Shown: positions 6,327-10,440 of the stretch, in pieces
Layout of the letters: each line of letters begins with the position of its first letter
How positions within the stretch are numbered: position 1 is the stretch's first letter
NCBI GenBank assembly: GCA_028691385.1
Contig: JAQUZL010000070.1
Coordinates: forward strand, 1 to 10,440
Reading direction: 5' to 3'
Source: Oscillospiraceae bacterium
Lineage (GTDB): Bacteria > Bacillota > Clostridia > Oscillospirales > Oscillospiraceae
DNA length: 10,440 bases
Position numbers and translations under genes: made by a program
The notes under the pieces: generated by a model
What the model was told of the DNA's origin: nothing
Seen by the model: the letters and a program-made list of their open reading frames with translations, nothing else
Database searches by the model: none

Positions 6327-6930
6327 ACTGCTTGCCCTTTTTTTCCACTGCGGCAACGATGACCTCCGCGCAGAATGGCTCGCCAAGCTGGCCGGCGTTC
6401 AGGCTGAGATCGTAATTGTGATAATCGCCCCAGTTGCGGTCGGTGTAATACTTGAAATAGACCTTGCGGCTGCGATCCTTGCGGGCAAGGCGCTTGTCGA
6501 TGGACACGTCGGTCTGGCCATAGCGCGCAAGCACATGCTCCTTGCGATGGGCAAGATCCGCGTGGATGAACACATTGAGCGTGGGCACGCCCGCTTTTTC
6601 CAGAATGTAGTCCGCGCAGCGACCCACAATGACGCAGGGGCCTGCCTTGGCGCACTCCAGGATGATCTCCTGCTGAATGCGGAAAATTTTGTCCTGCGGG
6701 TCCTCGCACACCCCGGCGCTGGCCAGGGACAGGTTGTTGAACATCATATGGAACTCACTGGTATATTCGCCCTGCTCAGAGATGACGTCCTGCGCAAAGC
6801 CGCTTTTTTCCGCCGCTTTCTCCAGAATCAGGCTGTCATAGAACGGAATCTTCAGCTTTTCGGCCACCATTTGGCCAATGGTATGGCCGCCGCTGCCGAA
6901 CTCACGGCTGATGGTAATGACGGGTATCAT
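6325..6930 (-). CDS. Cytidylate kinase-like protein (Cytidylate_kin2 family)
   Basis: A 201-residue soluble P-loop-fold protein of the Cytidylate_kin2 type, common in Firmicutes and usually annotated 'cytidylate kinase-like'. The N-terminus ITISREFGSGGHTIG (5-19) is the family signature. It replaces the canonical GxxGxGK[ST] Walker A, and the usual lysine is absent. Other family-like segments are IPFYDSLILEKAAEKSG after the P-loop, CVIVGRCADYIL in the centre, and NWGDYHNYDLSLNAGQLG near the C-terminus. True CMP kinase activity is unproven for this family. The start is the ATG at 6930, preceded by AGGAGGT about 6 nt upstream; the open frame upstream to 7203 is not used. It is monocistronic, with a near-consensus promoter and a leader of about 73 nt holding a terminator-like hairpin. 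It converges on typA. Confidence 0.93.
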   Translation of the reverse strand: MIPVITISREFGSGGHTIGQMVAEKLKIPFYDSLILEKAAEKSGFAQDVISEQGEYTSEFHMMFNNLSLASAGVCEDPQDKIFRIQQEIILECAKAGPCVIVGRCADYILEKAGVPTLNVFIHADLAHRKEHVLARYGQTDVSIDKRLARKDRSRKVYFKYYTDRNWGDYHNYDLSLNAGQLGEPFCAEVIVAAVEKKGKQ

Positions 6931-6960
6931 AAAACGACCTCCTGTCTTGTTTGGGTATGG

Positions 6961-6989
6961 AAAAAGCGCAAACCCATCTGGATTTACGC
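6961..6989 (-). terminator. Terminator-like hairpin in the leader of the kinase-like gene (candidate attenuator)
   Basis: On the - strand, GCGTAAATCC (6989-6980), loop AGAT, and GGGTTTGCGC (6975-6966) form a 10-bp stem with two G-U pairs, followed at once by TTTTT (6965-6961). It lies between the gene's own promoter (7010-7038) and its ATG (6930), so it would act inside the leader. It could instead stop readthrough from the upstream cupin gene. Confidence 0.55.
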
Positions 6990-7009
6990 TACCGCTACTC
7001 GATACCTGA

Positions 7010-7038
7010 ATTATATCACCGCAGGGAAAAAAAGTCAA
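7010..7038 (-). promoter_or_regulatory. Near-consensus promoter of the kinase-like gene
   Basis: On the - strand, TTGACT (7038-7033), a 17-bp spacer and TATAAT (7015-7010), with TGA directly before the -10 (extended -10). The expected start is near 7003, giving a leader of about 73 nt. Confidence 0.88.
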
Positions 7039-7052
7039 ACGGTGCATTTGCG

Positions 7053-7076
7053 CGGCGCGGGAAAAATCCCGCGCCG
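7053..7076 (-). terminator. GC-rich hairpin after the cupin gene (probable terminator)
   Basis: A 10-bp perfect stem (CGGCGCGGGA 7053-7062 with TCCCGCGCCG 7067-7076) and an AAAA loop lie 2 bp after the cupin stop codon. On the - strand no U-run follows directly; a run of seven T comes about 20 nt later (7033-7027), just after a CCGTTT that could pair with AAACGG at the stem base. Termination in the cupin direction is likely but not textbook. Confidence 0.5.
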
Positions 7077-7078
7077 TT

Positions 7079-7408
7079 TTACTGTTCCGGCACCACGGTA
7101 AACAAAATGAAATCTGATTTTTCCGTGTTCCAAATCTGGTGCGACGCGCCCTTGGGGCAATAGTGGCAGTCGCCCGGCGCGAGCGTTTCCTCCTGCCCAT
7201 CACAGACGGCCTTGCCGTGACCCGCCAATACGAAATTAATTTCGCTGCTGCTTGTGTGGCAGTGCATGCCGATGGACGCGCCCGCCGGGATGCGGGTCGT
7301 CATGATTTTGTTGTGCCCGTCGCGATACATTTTTGCCGCCACAGTGCCTTCCCCGCCATTGAGGCGGCAAATTGCAGCCGCTTCCAATTCATCCAACCGA
7401 ATCAACAT
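7079..7408 (-). CDS. Single-domain cupin protein
   Basis: A 109-residue small beta-barrel cupin. Both conserved cupin motifs fit the consensus exactly. Motif 1 is G43-x5-H49-x-H51-x4-E56-x6-G63; motif 2 is G79-x5-P85-x-G87-x2-H90-x3-N94. The predicted metal ligands are His49, His51, Glu56 and His90 (Mn, Fe, Zn or Ni cannot be told apart). The family ranges from sugar isomerases and dioxygenases to simple ligand sensors, and there is no partner domain to indicate a substrate. There are four cysteines in motif 1, the loop or motif 2 (50, 69, 81, 84). The ATG at 7408 has AAGGAG about 10 nt upstream. Transcription is divergent from the metallo-hydrolase gene, with its own promoter. Confidence 0.92.
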   Translation of the reverse strand: MLIRLDELEAAAICRLNGGEGTVAAKMYRDGHNKIMTTRIPAGASIGMHCHTSSSEINFVLAGHGKAVCDGQEETLAPGDCHYCPKGASHQIWNTEKSDFILFTVVPEQ

Positions 7409-7463
7409 GATTTCTTATCTCCTTGCTGCCGCCGCGCGGTGCGGTCTTTGCCTGTTTTCCGCT

Positions 7464-7492
7464 ATCATAGCAAACGATGCCGCATTTTTCAA
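7464..7492 (-). promoter_or_regulatory. Cupin gene promoter
   Basis: On the - strand, TTGAAA (7492-7487), a 17-bp spacer and TATGAT (7469-7464). The leader is about 50 nt to the ATG at 7408. It is back-to-back with the hydrolase promoter, the two -35 elements being 16 bp apart. Confidence 0.75.
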
Positions 7493-7508
7493 CGCCGAGA
7501 TTTCCCTC

Positions 7509-7537
7509 TTGCGCCTGCGCGCGCGCCGGCGTACAAT
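7509..7537 (+). promoter_or_regulatory. Metallo-hydrolase gene promoter
   Basis: TTGCGC (7509-7514), a 17-bp spacer and TACAAT (7532-7537). The expected start is near 7544, about 19 nt before the ATG. The spacer is almost pure alternating GC (GCGCGCGC at its core), which is unusual. Confidence 0.65.
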
Positions 7538-7562
7538 AGCCTTACCGAAAGGAGCGACTCAC

Positions 7563-8183
7563 ATGAACATTACCTGGCATGGCCATTCCTGTTTTTCCAT
7601 CACTTCCGGCGGCTACACCGTCGTTCTCGACCCCTATGCCGACGGCGCAGTGCCGGGCTACGCCCCGCTGCGCCTGCATGCAAACGAGGTGCTGTGCTCC
7701 CATGCCCACGCCGATCACAGCGGCCGCGACTGCGTCACCGTGACCCACAGCGTCAGCCCGTTTCGGGTGACGCAGCTGCCCTGCTTTCACGACGAGGTCA
7801 ACGGCGCGGTGCGCGGCGCGAATCTCATCCACATTCTGGAAGCTGAAAATTTGCGCATCGCCCACTTTGGCGACCTCGGCCACGACCTGACAGCCGAGCA
7901 AATGCGCGCGCTTGGGCGTCTAGACTGCGCGATGCTGCCGGTGGGCGGCCACTATACCATCGCGCCGGAGCAGGCTGCGGCGCTTGCCATGGCGCTGGGC
8001 GCGGCGCTGACCATCCCCATGCACTACCGCATGGAGGGGCTTGATTATGACGTGCTGCAGCCGGTTGACCGCTTCGCGTCCCTGTTCCCCGGCATGGCCA
8101 TCGAGCCTGCCAACGCGTTTACGCTGCCCACATCCGCCTGCGGCGTCCACGTGCTGACGCTTCCCAGCCGCTACCGCGCCTGA
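7563..8183 (+). CDS. MBL-fold metal-dependent hydrolase, UlaG-like
   Basis: A 206-residue cytosolic metallo-beta-lactamase-fold protein of the UlaG/COG2220 type. The N-terminus MNITWHGHSCFSI is typical of the group, followed by LDPYADG and the metal motif SHAHADHSG (His47, His49, Asp51, His52). Further probable ligands or active-site residues are His76 (FHDEVNG), Asp104 (HFGDLGH), the PVGGHYTI segment (126-133) and His154 (PMHY). The group includes lactonases and phosphodiesterase-like enzymes; UlaG itself opens L-ascorbate-6-phosphate. No sugar operon is nearby, so the substrate is unknown. The start at 7563 is set by AAAGGAG 8 nt upstream and the downstream position relative to its promoter; the frame stays open upstream but is not coding. 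It has its own promoter and is convergent with the DUF1648 gene. Confidence 0.94.
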   Translation: MNITWHGHSCFSITSGGYTVVLDPYADGAVPGYAPLRLHANEVLCSHAHADHSGRDCVTVTHSVSPFRVTQLPCFHDEVNGAVRGANLIHILEAENLRIAHFGDLGHDLTAEQMRALGRLDCAMLPVGGHYTIAPEQAAALAMALGAALTIPMHYRMEGLDYDVLQPVDRFASLFPGMAIEPANAFTLPTSACGVHVLTLPSRYRA

Positions 8184-8210
8184 CGCGCCGCGACCCGCTG
8201 CCAAAACCCA

Positions 8211-8242
8211 CGGGGCTGCTGCAAAATAATGCAGCAGCCCCG
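8211..8242. terminator. Terminator shared by the hydrolase and the PBP2-DUF1648 operon
   Basis: A perfect 13-bp stem (CGGGGCTGCTGCA 8211-8223 with TGCAGCAGCCCCG 8230-8242) with loop AAATAA is followed on the + strand by TTTCTTATCTTTTTTT. On the - strand a weaker GGGTTTT follows. It lies between the stop codons at 8183 (+) and 8247 (-). Confidence 0.88.
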
Positions 8243-8246
8243 TTTC

Positions 8247-8786
8247 TTATCTTTTTTTGGATTTTGTCCGGCAAACCCGCGACACGGCCGTGACGCCGAC
8301 AAACGCCAAAATACCGGCCGCCACCAGAATCATCGCTGCCAAAACCGGCAGCAGCAGCGCAGCCGGGATGGCCGCAAGCCCGGCCACCATCAGCGCAGCG
8401 CTGCCGATGGCCTGCGACTTTGGCAGGATGCTGCCAACCACCAGCGCAGCGCCTGCCAGCATGACCGTCAGGCGCAATGCGCTTAGCGTGCCGGGGCGCA
8501 GCGCCGCAACGAGTACGCACAGCACCATGCAGCAAATCACGGCCTCGGCGCTCACGGTGCAGACGGCCATGACGCTGCGGTTGCCCTTGTTGGTCATCAC
8601 CACCGCCAGCACAATTGCAATGCCGGTCATAATCCACAGCGCCCACTTCGGGCCAGACTGCGCAGCGCCGACCTGCCGCCAGGCGATGGCGATCTGCGGC
8701 GGCAGCTGCCGATAAAACGCGGCGACCAAAATCAGCGGCAGCACCGCTAAAATCCAAACAGCCACAACAGAAAGCTTGTTTTGCAT
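8247..8786 (-). CDS. DUF1648/SdpI-like polytopic membrane protein
   Basis: A 179-residue integral membrane protein with about six hydrophobic segments (roughly 5-24, 48-65, 72-95, 104-121, 128-146, 147-168) and a basic C-terminal tail (RTKSKKR). The first helix and the following LPPQIAIAW stretch fit the DUF1648 domain, where a Pro in the helix and a short re-entrant 'P..ia.hw' segment are usual. The fourth segment, GAALVVGSILPKSQAIG, resembles the core of the SdpI domain (GxxLxxxGNxLPKxxxN) in degenerate form. SdpI in B. subtilis is an immunity and signalling protein against the toxin SdpC; function here is unknown. The ATG at 8786 has AAAAGGAG 5 nt upstream. It is 17 bp after the PBP2 gene, so the two are almost certainly co-transcribed. 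A cysteine pair (85-86) lies in helix 3. Confidence 0.85.
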   Translation of the reverse strand: MQNKLSVVAVWILAVLPLILVAAFYRQLPPQIAIAWRQVGAAQSGPKWALWIMTGIAIVLAVVMTNKGNRSVMAVCTVSAEAVICCMVLCVLVAALRPGTLSALRLTVMLAGAALVVGSILPKSQAIGSAALMVAGLAAIPAALLLPVLAAMILVAAGILAFVGVTAVSRVCRTKSKKR

Positions 8787-8803
8787 GGTTTCTCCTTTTC
8801 GTG

Positions 8804-10440
8804 TCAGCCCAGCTGGTTTTCAAAAATCTCCACGGCGCTGCTGTTTTTCTGCGCAAAGTACGCATCGAGCACCGCGCGCGCCGCCTGCCCCAGATTGCCG
8901 CCCTGCGCGCCCTTTTCCACATAGACCACAATGGCGATTTCCGGCTGTTCCGCCGGGGCATAGACCACCAAAGACGCGTTATCCGAGCCTTCGCCGCCAT
9001 GCTGCGCGGTGCCGGTCTTGGCGGAAACCGCCACGGGGTAATCCTTGAGGTAGGTTGCGGCCGTGCCCTCGGTCACGGCCATGCGCATCCCCTCGCGATA
9101 GCACGCGATGGCCTCGTCGGACATGACCGCCTTGCCCAGCACCTTGGCGGTATTTTCCTCGATGGTGCGTTTGAAGTCGGCGGAAGCGATTTTACTCAAA
9201 AACGTGGCCTGATAGCGCGTGCCGCCGTTGGCCAGCGTGCTGGTATAGACCGCCATCTGCATGGGCGTGAATTTGTTCTCCGACTGGCCGATGGACGCCT
9301 GCAGGGTATCCGCGCCGTACCAGTCGCTCTGGGTCGGGTCGTCGGGGTACAGCGCAGCCTTGGTTTCGGGATTTGCCCGCTGGCCTGCGGTTTCAGGCAG
9401 CTCCACGCCGGTTTCCTCGCCAAGACCGAATTGCCTGGCCACCGCGTCGATGGCGTTGATGCCGACCATGCGCCCAACCTCGAAGAAATAGTAGTTGCAC
9501 GACTCGGCCAGCGCCTGCATCATGTCGATCAGGCCGTGGGTCCGGCCGGTCTTGGTATAGTAAAAGCAGTTGGGCTGATAGCCCTCGTAATAGGCATATT
9601 TGCCCTTGTCGTAAACCTGAAAATATCGGCCGATGCCGCCGGCGTCGATGGCGGCGATGGAAGTGACCATTTTATAAATCGAGCCGGGGTAATAGGCCGC
9701 CTGCAGCACCCGGTTGAAGAGGGGCGAATCGCTGGTTTGCAGCAGCTGATTGAAGTTCTGGTTGAAGGTTGCCGGGTCATAGGTAGGGTAGCTGGCGGAG
9801 GCAAGCACCGCGCCGGAATTCACATCCATGACCACCATCGCGCCGCCCTCGGCGTCCTTGCCCTCTTTGCTGGAGCCTGCGCCGTTTTGCCGCAGATCTA
9901 AAATCGTGCGCTCCAGCGCATCCTCGCTCACGCTCTGCAAATCCAGATCCACGGTGAGATAGACGTTATTGCCGGCCACCGGCAGCTTGGAATAGTGCTC
10001 GTCCACAATCTCTCCGGTTGAGGCGACCGTGGTCACGCGCTGACCGTCCGTGCCGTGCAGCGCGGTTTCGAAGGCCTGCTCCAGCCCCTCCTTGCCCACA
10101 ACCGCGTCCATGGAATAGCCCGCCGCGCGATAGGTTTCATACTCCTTGGCGTCCATAAGACCCACGCGTCCGAGAATATGGGCGGCATACTTGGTTGCAT
10201 ACTCGCGCACGGTGGAGGTTTCCACCGTCAGTCCCGGCACGTCCAGCGCCACCACCGCCGCCATCTGCTCGGCGGTAAGGTCGGTGGCCGCCTTATAGGC
10301 GTCAATCTGCACCAGATACCGCAGATACAGCTCATAGCGCATCCCGATGACCATGCGCGCCTGTTCCTCGGTCCATGTATCGGGAATGCTGTAGCGCCGG
10401 CGCATCTGCTGCATGAGGTTCTCCGCGCTCATATCCCCGT
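8804..10440 (-). CDS. mrdA: Class B penicillin-binding protein PBP2/MrdA type (N-terminus outside window)
   Basis: A peptidoglycan transpeptidase of the elongation machinery, membrane-anchored and acting outside the cell. The frame is open to the window edge. The first ATG (10432) falls inside the pedestal domain, and no signal/anchor helix is visible, so perhaps 100-200 N-terminal residues are missing. Numbered from the ATG at 10432: the pedestal carries YAAHILGRVG (82-91) and VGKEGLEQAFE (112-122), both typical of PBP2. The transpeptidase domain has GGAMVVMDVNSGAVLASASYP, the SxxK motif Ser251-Ile-Tyr-Lys254, the SCN motif 311-313 and the KTG motif 472-474 (SAKTGTAQ), all intact. IGQSENKFTPMQMA (381-394) is also diagnostic. 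In many Firmicutes mreC and mreD lie upstream of this gene, which would be beyond the right edge. A DUF1648 gene follows after 17 bp. Confidence 0.95.
   Translation of the reverse strand, partial: GDMSAENLMQQMRRRYSIPDTWTEEQARMVIGMRYELYLRYLVQIDAYKAATDLTAEQMAAVVALDVPGLTVETSTVREYATKYAAHILGRVGLMDAKEYETYRAAGYSMDAVVGKEGLEQAFETALHGTDGQRVTTVASTGEIVDEHYSKLPVAGNNVYLTVDLDLQSVSEDALERTILDLRQNGAGSSKEGKDAEGGAMVVMDVNSGAVLASASYPTYDPATFNQNFNQLLQTSDSPLFNRVLQAAYYPGSIYKMVTSIAAIDAGGIGRYFQVYDKGKYAYYEGYQPNCFYYTKTGRTHGLIDMMQALAESCNYYFFEVGRMVGINAIDAVARQFGLGEETGVELPETAGQRANPETKAALYPDDPTQSDWYGADTLQASIGQSENKFTPMQMAVYTSTLANGGTRYQATFLSKIASADFKRTIEENTAKVLGKAVMSDEAIACYREGMRMAVTEGTAATYLKDYPVAVSAKTGTAQHGGEGSDNASLVVYAPAEQPEIAIVVYVEKGAQGGNLGQAARAVLDAYFAQKNSSAVEIFENQLG

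Noticed and set aside
4328..6709. Open frame of about 793 codons on the - strand opposite typA
   Set aside because: It is a mirror of typA codon bias. It spans the typA promoter and terminator, and its translation resembles no family.
6931..7203. 91-residue extension of the kinase-like protein
   Set aside because: It would run through a terminator, a promoter and part of the cupin gene. The family signature begins right at the ATG at 6930, which has AGGAGGT before it.
7254..7562. 103-residue extension of the MBL hydrolase
   Set aside because: It overlaps the cupin gene and both divergent promoters. The typical start MNITWHGHSCF at 7563 has its own ribosome binding site.

Overview
The window looks like a chromosomal segment of a moderately GC-rich clostridial Firmicute, plausibly a gut Oscillospirales/Ruminococcaceae-type bacterium. 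This is inferred from strong AGGAGG-type ribosome binding sites, sigma-A-like promoters, GC stem/U-run terminators and the families present: a TypA GTPase, an OmpR-type regulator/kinase pair joined to an HtrA protease, a Cytidylate_kin2 protein, and a clostridial PBP2 followed by a DUF1648 membrane protein. No mobile element, CRISPR array, tRNA or rRNA was seen. All genes except the two cut by the window edges appear intact.

Layout. The + strand begins with the last 64 codons of an unidentified protein with an ACT-like tail (1-195), ending at a two-way terminator. Facing it is a small Cys-rich ferritin-like/rubrerythrin-like protein (246-689, -). Next comes a minus-strand operon read from 4204 down to 788: response regulator, sensor histidine kinase, membrane-anchored HtrA-type serine protease. 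The kinase and protease genes overlap, and the operon ends in a perfect palindromic terminator. The regulator promoter carries three TTHACA-like repeats at about 11-12 bp spacing, the pattern bound by PhoP/PhoB-class regulators, so the operon may control itself. Divergent from it is typA/bipA (4448-6271, +) with a strong extended -10 promoter and a long terminator.

Convergent to typA is a minus-strand cytidylate kinase-like gene (6325-6930) with its own near-consensus promoter. Its roughly 73-nt leader contains an intrinsic-terminator hairpin, a candidate attenuator. Then come a single-domain cupin (7079-7408, -) and, divergent from it, an UlaG-like metallo-beta-lactamase-fold hydrolase (7563-8183, +). 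The right part is a minus-strand pair: a class B PBP of the PBP2/MrdA type, whose N-terminus lies beyond the window, followed 17 bp later by a small polytopic DUF1648/SdpI-like membrane protein. This pair shares a two-way terminator with the hydrolase gene.

How the genes work together: the regulator-kinase-HtrA cluster reads as an envelope sensing and protein quality-control module; PBP2 is the elongation transpeptidase of the cell wall; TypA acts on ribosomes. The rest are small metabolic or stress proteins whose substrates cannot be read from sequence. No clearly new multi-gene system is evident. The best leads are regulatory (the PhoP-like boxes and the kinase leader hairpin), plus the Cys-rich ferritin-like protein and the SdpI-like partner of PBP2.
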